Source: Limnohabitans sp. (GTDB lineage Bacteria > Planctomycetota > Phycisphaerae > Phycisphaerales > SM1A02). From it: 11,447 nucleotides of DNA. The stretch lies in contig JASGCF010000044.1 in the NCBI GenBank assembly GCA_030054275.1, positions 1 to 11,447 on the forward strand, read 5' to 3'. The position numbers were made by a program, and so were the translations under genes. The notes beneath the pieces were generated by a model. The model ran no database searches. It was not told where the DNA came from and saw nothing but the letters and a program-made list of their open reading frames with translations. Positions 1 through 6,615 of the stretch are shown piece by piece (the first letter of the stretch is position 1; each line of letters opens with the position of its first letter).

Positions 1-2
1 TG

Positions 3-2471
3 TTGTTTCTGGCGGCCCTGATCGCCGGTGCGTCGCTCCGAACCAGTGAAGCGGTGACGAAATCAAACATCACCATTCCATGCGTTCCCCGCGACGGCAT
101 GTTGGTCACGGTTGAAGCAACGGTTGTGCGAGGATGGATTGAGCGTGGCTTCGCAGTTGACTTGCTCGCACATCACTTCGGAAAGGACTCGCGATACCAA
201 GCGCTTGTTCACGAAGTTGTCTTCGTCGCAGACGATGGATCGCGCGTGCCGCTCAATGCAATGTGCGAAGCATCGCGAGATGCCATGCTCTCAGTTTCTG
301 TTGGTGGTTCGCAACCGATGTCGCGTGTGACTGAGCGCGTGCGCATTGTTGGTGTACTTCGTGGAGTGCACCCGCCAGACAATATCTCGATGCATGATCC
401 GCGCGACTTCGCCGTCCGCAGCGGTATCGTTGGATTTCTCTCCGTTGAACATCCGGATCTTTGTACAACCATCAACAAGGGTCGCTCCGATGCGCCTTGG
501 AGTGACGCGTTCACGCAAGTACGAGCTACGCTTCATCAACGCGTTCGCGATGGCCTTGTGTATGGCGTACCTGAAGCGCATGGCGTTCGAGCAATGCTGC
601 TTGCGCTTGTTCTTGGTGATGAAGATCCTGGATACGCATCGACCGAGAATGCCTTTCGCGCTGCCGGACTTGCGCACATTCTCGCGATCTCTGGTTTCAA
701 CCTCGCGGTGCTCACATGGTTGGTTTCGACAGCGGTTGGCCTATTTGTTCGATCTCAGGCTGTGCGTGGATTGGTGATCGCGAGCGCAGCTGGTATCGCA
801 TTGTGGTTGATGGCGCCGGCAGCAAGCGCTACGCGCGCAGCACTCATGGCCATCGTTGGTGCGTGTGGAACCGCTCTTGGACGCGACTGGCACGGTGATC
901 TGGTACTCGCAAGTTCCGCAATTGTGATGTTACTCGTCGAACCTTCGGTCGCTTCAGATCCAGGATTTCAACTGAGTTTCGGATGTGTACTTGCGTTGCG
1001 TCACCTTGAACAACCGATTCGTGAGCGTTGGCTTTCATGGGTACCCGTCGCACGCGATCCGCTCCGCGAAGGAATTCTCGCGCTGGTTTGGAATGGATTA
1101 GTACGCAGCATTGCTTCAGGCATCGCCGCATTTCTCGTGAGCACACCGCTTGTACTTCTGCACTTCGGATCACTACAACCATGGGGCGTGGTGCTCACGA
1201 TTCTGTGTGCTCCAATCTCATCTCTCACACTCATCGCTGCATATCCAAAGGCTATCGTCGGCGCGCTATGGACCGAAGGATCTGTGGTGTTCGCACCGAT
1301 TGCGTGGCTAGGTGCTTGGCTTCAGATTGCGATTGTCGATCGGTGTGTCACATCGCTTGGAGGTCACTGGAATATCGGCGCGATCGGTGTTCTTCTGTGT
1401 GCTGCGCTCCTCGTCTCTGTTGTCTGCATGCTTCATGCGCCACGACGAGTCGGTCGAGTCGTCGCGGGAATGGTGGCAAGCATCATGTTTCTCTGGATCG
1501 TGCTCCGGCCAATATCGGAGCCGCGTGATCCAGCGTCTCCACGATTTACCCTGACCATGGCGGCTGTCGGCGACGGTTCGATGTATCTCATCGAGTCCGA
1601 TGATGCAATCGCAATTTTCGATGCTGGTTCGAGCTCTTCAGGAAGCGTTGGAACACGACTCGCCTTGCCGTGGCTTCGTGAGCGAGGTGGAGAGATTGAT
1701 GCGGTTTTCGTAAGTCACTCGGATCTCGATCATCTGAGCGCGTTGCTCGATGTCGTGCGCTACGCAGATGTTCGGATCATGTATGTCCACGATTCTCTTC
1801 TTGATCCAACGCGTCGTATCGCGGCAGTGGACGAACTTCTTGAGGGCGCTCGACAGCGGGGAGTAAAGGTCCATGCACTTGGTGCGGGTGATGTGGTTCG
1901 TGTGGGCTGTGCGAAGTGGCAAGTGCTGTGGCCGCCACATTTGTATCGATCAAAGCGTGACAACGACATGTCACTCGTACTTCGCGTGACTGTTGATAGA
2001 GAGGTTGATGGCGGGGTGGCGAGAGGACTGGCAACGAAACAAGATCGCGTCGTTGCAAAGCCTCCGGTTTTCCTAATGACAGGAGACATTGAAACGGAGC
2101 CGTGTGCGCGATTGGTTGCAGCTGCGGATCGTGGGGAGATTGAGCTCGCGAGCGATGTGATGGAATTGCCACACCACGGAAGTTGGCGCGAAGCTGTCGT
2201 TGCGCTTCTTCAGCGTGCATCGCCAAAGGTGATCTTGCAATCGACCGCATCAAGGCGAATATCGCACGATCGATTTGCTGCGCATCTTCAAGCGGGCACG
2301 ACACGACTGGTGACCTGTCGCGATGGTGCTGTTCGGATTGAGGTTCGCGCCGATGACATTGTTTCGTTTTGTCGCGATATCGACGCGCCGTCGGGTTGGC
2401 GTCCGATTGGCGTTTCGTCACGCGAGATGGAAACTGTTCCGCGTGTTTGTGCGATCTGGGGTGACCCTTGA
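3..2471 (+). CDS. comEC: ComEC/Rec2 family DNA internalisation protein (probably 5'-partial)
   Basis: Predicted inner-membrane channel that carries single-stranded DNA into the cytoplasm during natural transformation. The 822 visible residues have the ComEC order. Residues about 30-150 form a DUF4131-like soluble domain. Residues about 190-503 form the polytopic competence domain, with the hallmark stretch GLAHILAISGFN at 222-233 and roughly ten hydrophobic segments. A metallo-beta-lactamase-like domain follows from about 515. Its metal site looks intact: HSDLDH at 572-577, TGD at 693-695 and PHHGS at 723-727, with the family's N-x-x-S motif at 654-657 (NDMS). The first possible start is TTG at base 3. 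The first dozen residues look like the end of a membrane helix, so the true start is probably left of the window. About 20 extra residues separate the NDMS and TGD motifs. The gene is convergent with the minus-strand operon. I am confident of the family; active transformation in this organism is not shown. Confidence 0.93.
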   Translation: MFLAALIAGASLRTSEAVTKSNITIPCVPRDGMLVTVEATVVRGWIERGFAVDLLAHHFGKDSRYQALVHEVVFVADDGSRVPLNAMCEASRDAMLSVSVGGSQPMSRVTERVRIVGVLRGVHPPDNISMHDPRDFAVRSGIVGFLSVEHPDLCTTINKGRSDAPWSDAFTQVRATLHQRVRDGLVYGVPEAHGVRAMLLALVLGDEDPGYASTENAFRAAGLAHILAISGFNLAVLTWLVSTAVGLFVRSQAVRGLVIASAAGIALWLMAPAASATRAALMAIVGACGTALGRDWHGDLVLASSAIVMLLVEPSVASDPGFQLSFGCVLALRHLEQPIRERWLSWVPVARDPLREGILALVWNGLVRSIASGIAAFLVSTPLVLLHFGSLQPWGVVLTILCAPISSLTLIAAYPKAIVGALWTEGSVVFAPIAWLGAWLQIAIVDRCVTSLGGHWNIGAIGVLLCAALLVSVVCMLHAPRRVGRVVAGMVASIMFLWIVLRPISEPRDPASPRFTLTMAAVGDGSMYLIESDDAIAIFDAGSSSSGSVGTRLALPWLRERGGEIDAVFVSHSDLDHLSALLDVVRYADVRIMYVHDSLLDPTRRIAAVDELLEGARQRGVKVHALGAGDVVRVGCAKWQVLWPPHLYRSKRDNDMSLVLRVTVDREVDGGVARGLATKQDRVVAKPPVFLMTGDIETEPCARLVAAADRGEIELASDVMELPHHGSWREAVVALLQRASPKVILQSTASRRISHDRFAAHLQAGTTRLVTCRDGAVRIEVRADDIVSFCRDIDAPSGWRPIGVSSREMETVPRVCAIWGDP

Positions 2472-2489
2472 GCGCCAGTTCTCTGGCGC
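2472..2489 (+). terminator. Stem-loop directly after the comEC stop codon
   Basis: A perfect 7-bp inverted repeat, GCGCCAG and CTGGCGC, encloses the tetraloop TTCT. It begins at the first base after the comEC TGA codon. The stem is GC-rich and the position fits a transcription terminator or an RNA 3'-end stabiliser. No T-tract follows on either strand, so it is not a classical intrinsic terminator. Confidence 0.5.
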
Positions 2490-2501
2490 GGCAATCAAGT
2501 G

Positions 2502-2547
2502 TTGCTCGGAGTCATGCGGTCTTCAGGGTCATGACTTCAACGAGCAA
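2502..2547 (-). terminator. Two-part stem-loop after the NPCBM-like gene
   Basis: Two nested perfect 7-bp inverted repeats occupy the rest of the convergent gap. The outer pair is TTGCTCG (2502-2508) with CGAGCAA (2541-2547). The inner pair is AGTCATG (2510-2516) with CATGACT (2530-2536), around a 13-nt loop. On the minus strand the structure starts one base after the TAA stop at 2549-2551. There is no U-tract on either side. Being palindromic, it could act in both directions to separate the converging transcripts. Confidence 0.45.
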
Positions 2548-2548
2548 G

Positions 2549-4210
2549 TTACGGTCGATTTTTCGTCGATTCGTCGGCGTCGAGTCCGCGCGTACTCTCA
2601 CTCCAAACGAAGGCTCGGTCGAGAAGTACTCGATCACCCGCGATGCCATTTCCACCGTCTGTGACCTCGATCTCAATCATCGAAGTACCCTCGATGACGC
2701 CGGTGATCGCAATGCGCTCCTGTGGAGCCTGACTGGTGAGTTCGATGATCTCGGAAGAAGTGGAACCGATTCGGAATACGACTCGCACACGCGTATCGGC
2801 GGGAGTTGGCCGAACAAGGGAGATCGTGCTCGACAGTGTGACGCGTCCACTGAGACGCTCGTCGCGAGGAACTCCGAATCGCGCAACGGCGGGTCCGACG
2901 ATTTCGATGCTGCCGCAATCAAGCAAGCGAGCGTCACCGTTACCGATGTGCACGGTGTTTCGGGTCGAGTGACGGAATGCGCCTTCGGGTGTGGTGACAG
3001 GTTGGAGCAGGAACTTCGACAGAGGGAGAAAGCGTCCACGATCGAGGACGATGCCCAATGGATCTGCGGACAAGTTGTCGGAAGTGTTGGCGCCACGCAC
3101 AGCTCGGAGCCATGGATCAGCCAACACGAACGACCAGCCCTTTGTTTCTTCGAATCGAAGTTCTTCGGCTGCGACGATCGAGCCGTCGTTTGTCCAAATG
3201 TCGATGCCAGTTCGAATACTGGTGGGAACCTCTGCAAATGCAATCGAAGCGATCTTCTCGAGAGCAATCTTTCGAGTGGTCGGTGGATCAGTGTTGGTAC
3301 GCGGGGTTTCAGCTCCCTGTTGGACCGAATTCGCGGCAGATGTGGGTTGCAGCTTCTGCGATTCCAGAACATCTGTTCCAGAGTTTTCAATTGTTCCAGA
3401 GTTTTCAATCTTTCCAGAGTCTTCAATCGGCGACAGTGTGATTTCTTCGCCCATCGATTCAACGAAGCCACGAAGCGAATCGCCATTGACGAGTGTGAGA
3501 ATGTCGCTGAGCGGGCTCCGCGTGATGGTTCGATCTCCAGTGAGAGACATCGAAGCGATCTGGTCCAACTCCATTGGACAAACGCCGATCCAACGATGCT
3601 CCCATTTGGTCTGTCCAGATTGGAACACCAACTTGCCGGGAAGGCGTTGGTTATTGATGGTTCGCAGTATCCCGAGCGACTGTGGAACGATGCCGTAACT
3701 CGATGTCGCGTCGCGACGAGGAGTGACGACCACAACTGCGACACGCCCTGCATCGATGGTGGAATTCGGTGTGGTTGCGTCGGTGCTCGCGGTAGTGATC
3801 AAAGTCCATGTAGATCCATCGAAGGCAACAAGGGTGCCACGAAGGTTGGTCCCATCAGTGAGTGTGACTTCAACCTTGGGTCGGTCGATGATCGTTCGAT
3901 TGACTGGGGGCTCTGTGGTCTGGGGGATCGATGGATGGACGACGAGCGCCTGCTCGGGGTAGCCGAGCGTCGCGAAGGTCGCGTGTCCATGGATGAGAGT
4001 TGCGAGAGTGAGAGTAATGGATGTGGGAACTGCAGCGGTCAGGCTCGTGAAGATGCGAGTGCTGTCGTTGACAATCCGTGCCCTGATTGCAGCACCAGCG
4101 ACGAAGTAGTGCTTGAGCGGCCATCGGGGCAGGATTCGAAGCCTGTCGATGAATCTTCTTCGCGAAGCGGTGGTTGTTTCGTTACGGAGCATCAGCGAAA
4201 GTCCATCCAT
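2549..4210 (-). CDS. Membrane-anchored or secreted protein with NPCBM-like C-terminal domain
   Basis: Protein of 553 residues and unknown function. A basic N-terminus (Arg-rich, residues 17-44) precedes one hydrophobic segment at about 53-80, so the rest probably lies outside the cytoplasmic membrane. The middle has short beta-rich repeats of the form DG/GD-x-L-x-G (about 117-137, 242-260 and 341-361). They resemble the NGD-x-L-x-G repeats of planctomycete secreted proteins. Residues about 385-536 resemble an NPCBM-type galactose-binding-like fold: a run ending in V-F-R, then an I-E-I-E-V-x-D-G-G-N-G segment and a D-R-A-F-V-W ending. This points to carbohydrate or glycoprotein binding, but only by fold. 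A Ser/Asn/Gly hexapeptide repeats three times at residues 262-279. The ATG at 4210 lies 21 bp after the toroid stop, with only a weak GGA Shine-Dalgarno 6 nt upstream. An ATG six codons later is the alternative. This is the last gene of the operon. Confidence 0.82.
   Translation of the reverse strand: MDGLSLMLRNETTTASRRRFIDRLRILPRWPLKHYFVAGAAIRARIVNDSTRIFTSLTAAVPTSITLTLATLIHGHATFATLGYPEQALVVHPSIPQTTEPPVNRTIIDRPKVEVTLTDGTNLRGTLVAFDGSTWTLITTASTDATTPNSTIDAGRVAVVVVTPRRDATSSYGIVPQSLGILRTINNQRLPGKLVFQSGQTKWEHRWIGVCPMELDQIASMSLTGDRTITRSPLSDILTLVNGDSLRGFVESMGEEITLSPIEDSGKIENSGTIENSGTDVLESQKLQPTSAANSVQQGAETPRTNTDPPTTRKIALEKIASIAFAEVPTSIRTGIDIWTNDGSIVAAEELRFEETKGWSFVLADPWLRAVRGANTSDNLSADPLGIVLDRGRFLPLSKFLLQPVTTPEGAFRHSTRNTVHIGNGDARLLDCGSIEIVGPAVARFGVPRDERLSGRVTLSSTISLVRPTPADTRVRVVFRIGSTSSEIIELTSQAPQERIAITGVIEGTSMIEIEVTDGGNGIAGDRVLLDRAFVWSESTRGLDADESTKNRP
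3376..3429 (-). repeat. Three 18-bp tandem repeats inside the NPCBM-like gene
   Basis: Three adjacent 18-bp units lie at 3376-3393, 3394-3411 and 3412-3429, each beginning TTCCAGAGT on the plus strand. Units one and two differ only at the last two bases. Unit three also has one internal change. On the coding strand they give the hexapeptides IEDSGK, IENSGT and IENSGT. The unit is a multiple of three, so copy-number change would keep the frame. It lies in a polar linker between two beta-rich segments. Confidence 0.9.
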
Positions 4211-4231
4211 TGGATTTCCAATACTTCTGAA

Positions 4232-5623
4232 CTAACGCTGGAAGATTGGGAGATAGCGCTTGGGCATCTGAAGGATGATCAAGGCCATCGCCGTGCCATA
4301 GGCATCGCCGATTTGTTGGTCGGACCACGATCCGTCGGGATTTTGGCGCGAAAGAAGTTCTTCGCGGATCGCGGGCCACCAGACTTTCCAGCGCTCTCCA
4401 CCAGCGAGATACATCGCTTGCACGGCGTAGTAGTGCCCGTAGAAGTAGTGGGCCTGCATGAAGCCCGCGCCCATACCGCCGCCCGCACCGGGCGCAGCCG
4501 CCTTCACGAGATAGTCCAACCCACGCTCGATGGATTGATCCTCGTAGATGCCTGCATAGAAGAGACTCGCGACACCGGCGGCGGTTCGCGGCCAAGCGGA
4601 TCCTCCGACATCCCGCATGTAACGGAATCCACCATCGGTGTTCTGACATCCGCGGACATAGCGCACAGCATCATCGATCGTCGACTTCGGCACTTTGATT
4701 CCCGCGTTTCGCGCACTTCGAAGGGCCATGATTTCGCAAATCGTCACCGACACATCAGCGTCGGCTGGGACAGGGTTGTACCGCCATCCTCCCTCGTCGT
4801 TCTGACTAGCGACGATGAGTTGCACTGCGCGCACAAGCGCATCGCGCACACGGTCGTCCTTCGGGTTCATCCCGTAGATCTCCCCGAGGAAGAGTGTGGC
4901 GAAGCCATGCCCGTACATCGGACCGTGAGAGTCGTCCGACACCAAGAGGCCCGTCTCAGAGCTGTGTGCAAGCACGAAGTCGAGCGACTTTTGGACCGCG
5001 TCGCCGAACTCGCCGCGACCGGGCAAGTTTCCGTCGGCCATCATTGCAATGGCCGCGAGACTCGGCACAGCAATATGCTCGCTGTAGCGACCTTGGCCGA
5101 CACTTCCGTCGGACTTTTGCTGCCTTCGAAGATATTCGAGCCCTCGTTGCACAGCCTGCTCAAGCTTCGGAGTGATCTCCTCCTCGGCAGGAGCGTTCTC
5201 CGCACCGACCGCCGATTGCGAACGCGTCGTTGTTTGGCCGACTTTGATCTCAGCCGCGCCGCCCCCCGTCTCGCCATTCGACTTGACCGACGGCGGCGTG
5301 ACCTGAACGGTTCGCTTCAACGATTCCGTCGGGTTGTCTTGTTGATGGACGCGAGTGCTCGCAGCAAAGATAGTGGTGACGAGAGCCGTATCGCTCTTCA
5401 CCGAGCTGAGAGCCATCCGCGATGCATTGATGGGAAAACAGCTGGGCGTTCCGCACTCGGTGATAGACGGGCTATCACCGCGGTAGTTCAGGGGGGTCGC
5501 CGCCGATCCTCCCGGCAAACTCGCGGGCCACCCGAACTGTGCCGCGGTTGCGGCTGGGGTGGGGGTGCTTGTGAGACTCGCGAGCACGAGAGAGAGTGTT
5601 GTGCGTTGGATGTTGCGCTTCAC
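4232..5623 (-). CDS. Secreted prenyltransferase/squalene-oxidase repeat (alpha-alpha toroid) protein
   Basis: Protein of 463 residues. It has a signal peptide (basic MKR, hydrophobic core about 9-16, likely cleavage after ATAA at 25-28) and a disordered linker to about 150. The rest is an alpha-alpha toroid of the prenyltransferase/squalene-oxidase repeat type. QW-like repeats are visible: QQKSDGS (168-174), QNDEGGW (274-280), QNTDGGF (327-333) and QNPDGSW (427-433). The stretch PADADVSVT at 286-294 is typical of planctomycete members. The DXDD acid motif of squalene-hopene cyclase is absent and the protein is much shorter than those enzymes, so hopanoid cyclisation is unlikely. A binding or structural role outside the membrane fits better. 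The start is GTG at 5623. It overlaps the upstream TGA as GTGA and has a good Shine-Dalgarno (GAGG) 7 nt upstream, and only this start gives a signal peptide. The family call is sound; the substrate is unknown. Confidence 0.9.
   Translation of the reverse strand: MKRNIQRTTLSLVLASLTSTPTPAATAAQFGWPASLPGGSAATPLNYRGDSPSITECGTPSCFPINASRMALSSVKSDTALVTTIFAASTRVHQQDNPTESLKRTVQVTPPSVKSNGETGGGAAEIKVGQTTTRSQSAVGAENAPAEEEITPKLEQAVQRGLEYLRRQQKSDGSVGQGRYSEHIAVPSLAAIAMMADGNLPGRGEFGDAVQKSLDFVLAHSSETGLLVSDDSHGPMYGHGFATLFLGEIYGMNPKDDRVRDALVRAVQLIVASQNDEGGWRYNPVPADADVSVTICEIMALRSARNAGIKVPKSTIDDAVRYVRGCQNTDGGFRYMRDVGGSAWPRTAAGVASLFYAGIYEDQSIERGLDYLVKAAAPGAGGGMGAGFMQAHYFYGHYYAVQAMYLAGGERWKVWWPAIREELLSRQNPDGSWSDQQIGDAYGTAMALIILQMPKRYLPIFQR
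5458..5480 (-). repeat. Perfect 9-bp inverted repeat in the toroid gene's linker
   Basis: CGGTGATAG (5458-5466) and CTATCACCG (5472-5480) form a perfect 9-bp stem around the 5-nt loop ACGGG. It falls in the codons for about residues 48-55, in the poorly conserved region between the signal peptide and the toroid. No T-tract follows on the minus strand. The structure is real as sequence; a role in the mRNA is only a possibility. Confidence 0.6.
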
Positions 5624-6615
5624 CGCGATGCCTCTTCTGCGAGCCGACGATAGTACTCACGCGTCATTCGCTCATAGAGTGATGAAACCCTGTCGCGCCG
5701 GCCTTGAAGCACCAGCTCGCGAATCCGTTCTGGCAACTGACCCCATTCAATACGGGTCTCCGCAAGTTCGCTGAGTGCGGCTTCAGCCGCATTCTCGCGC
5801 GAGCCCTCAGACCCTGATTGTCCATCGGTGGCTTGTGATGGATCGCCATCTCTTGAACCCCTGCGTTGCTCGCTTTGACCTTGGGACTCGCCTCTCTGTT
5901 GTCCATTACTCTCTGATGGATCCGAGGATTGTTGCTTGCCGCTAGATTTCTTAGAACGCGAACTGCTTCCAGATTTGTTCTGCTGCTGTTGCTTCTGAGC
6001 TTCTTCAAGAAGCCTGTTGAGTGTCTTCACAACATCTTCCTGAATGCGCTGGGTTCCTAAACCAGGGTCTCGCTGGTTTTCCAGTCGCTGCGAGGCTGAC
6101 TTCATTCCTTCCAACGCTCTCTGTACGAGATCGTCAAGCCCGGCTTCATCCAGCGATCGATCCAGTTGCTTCTGCTGAGCCCTCGTGGCAGCATCGTCGG
6201 CACTTGTCGATCCATCACCTGACGCCGTAGGAACACCAAGCAGCTCGTCAAGTGATTTCGGTTCTGCAGATGATTGATCTTGCTGCGATTGCTGAGGCTC
6301 AGTGTTTGGCTTCCCAGAAATCTCAGATGGCTTCTTCGATGTGCTCTGACTTGCCGAAGTTGCTTGCGCATGATCTTCCGCTGGCGAAGTGTGATGCACA
6401 CTCTTGATCCAAACCGTCCCAATCAAACCTACTTGGGGTTGAGCGCATATCTCCCCATGCAGAGTTACACACCACGCAAGTGCAGGCACCGCGCCAAGCA
6501 TCCGATTGAAACCAAACCTCGATCGAAGGTGCAGCGGCGCAGGGCTCGATAGTGCCTTCTGCATCCACTTCGAAGTCAGTGATTCTTGATGTACAAGCTT
6601 CAACAGCCGATTCAT
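5620..6615 (-). CDS. Secreted or membrane-anchored Q/S-rich protein with conserved WGQLP-type tail
   Basis: Protein of 331 residues and unknown function. A hydrophobic segment at about 39-57 could be a late signal peptide (possible cleavage after ICA at 56-58) or a membrane anchor. The short motif SLDELLGVP at 121-129 and a helical stretch at about 150-207 follow. A low-complexity Gln/Ser/Gly/Arg region spans about 207-272. The C-terminus (291-328) contains WGQLPERIREL, then SSLYERM and YYRRLAEE. This tail resembles one shared by many planctomycete proteins found beside MoxR/Bat and toroid genes, which suggests a conserved docking element. The ATG at 6615 overlaps the upstream TGA as ATGA and has an AAAGGA Shine-Dalgarno. 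Internal Met codons at residues 18 and 39 are alternatives, and starting at 39 would give a more usual signal peptide. Its stop overlaps the toroid start. Confidence 0.85.
   Translation of the reverse strand: MNRLLKLVHQESLTSKWMQKALSSPAPLHLRSRFGFNRMLGAVPALAWCVTLHGEICAQPQVGLIGTVWIKSVHHTSPAEDHAQATSASQSTSKKPSEISGKPNTEPQQSQQDQSSAEPKSLDELLGVPTASGDGSTSADDAATRAQQKQLDRSLDEAGLDDLVQRALEGMKSASQRLENQRDPGLGTQRIQEDVVKTLNRLLEEAQKQQQQNKSGSSSRSKKSSGKQQSSDPSESNGQQRGESQGQSEQRRGSRDGDPSQATDGQSGSEGSRENAAEAALSELAETRIEWGQLPERIRELVLQGRRDRVSSLYERMTREYYRRLAEEASR
5631..5638 (-). promoter_or_regulatory. Ribosome binding site for the toroid gene
   Basis: On the minus strand AGAAGAGG lies 7 nt before the GTG at 5623, inside the last codons of the 331-residue gene. 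It supports the GTG start and a coupled GTGA overlap between the two genes. Confidence 0.7.

Noticed and set aside
1777..2421. A 214-codon minus-strand frame inside comEC
   Set aside because: It overlaps the metallo-beta-lactamase motifs of comEC on the other strand, has no recognisable domain and an Arg/His/Ser-rich composition typical of antisense translation.
4232..5623. Squalene-hopene cyclase
   Set aside because: The QW-like repeats fit the superfamily, but the DXDD motif is missing, the protein is too short and it carries a signal peptide.
2468..5653. A 1061-codon plus-strand open frame opposite the NPCBM-like and toroid genes
   Set aside because: It is codon-on-codon antisense to both minus-strand genes and stays open because those genes use no TTA, CTA or TCA codons in frame. 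Its translation has no recognisable domain, while the minus-strand products have signal peptides, QW repeats and an NPCBM-like fold.
6059..6079. 7-bp inverted repeat AAACCAG/CTGGTTT in the 331-residue gene
   Set aside because: It is short, lies in helical coding sequence, and stems of this size are expected by chance in a window of this length.
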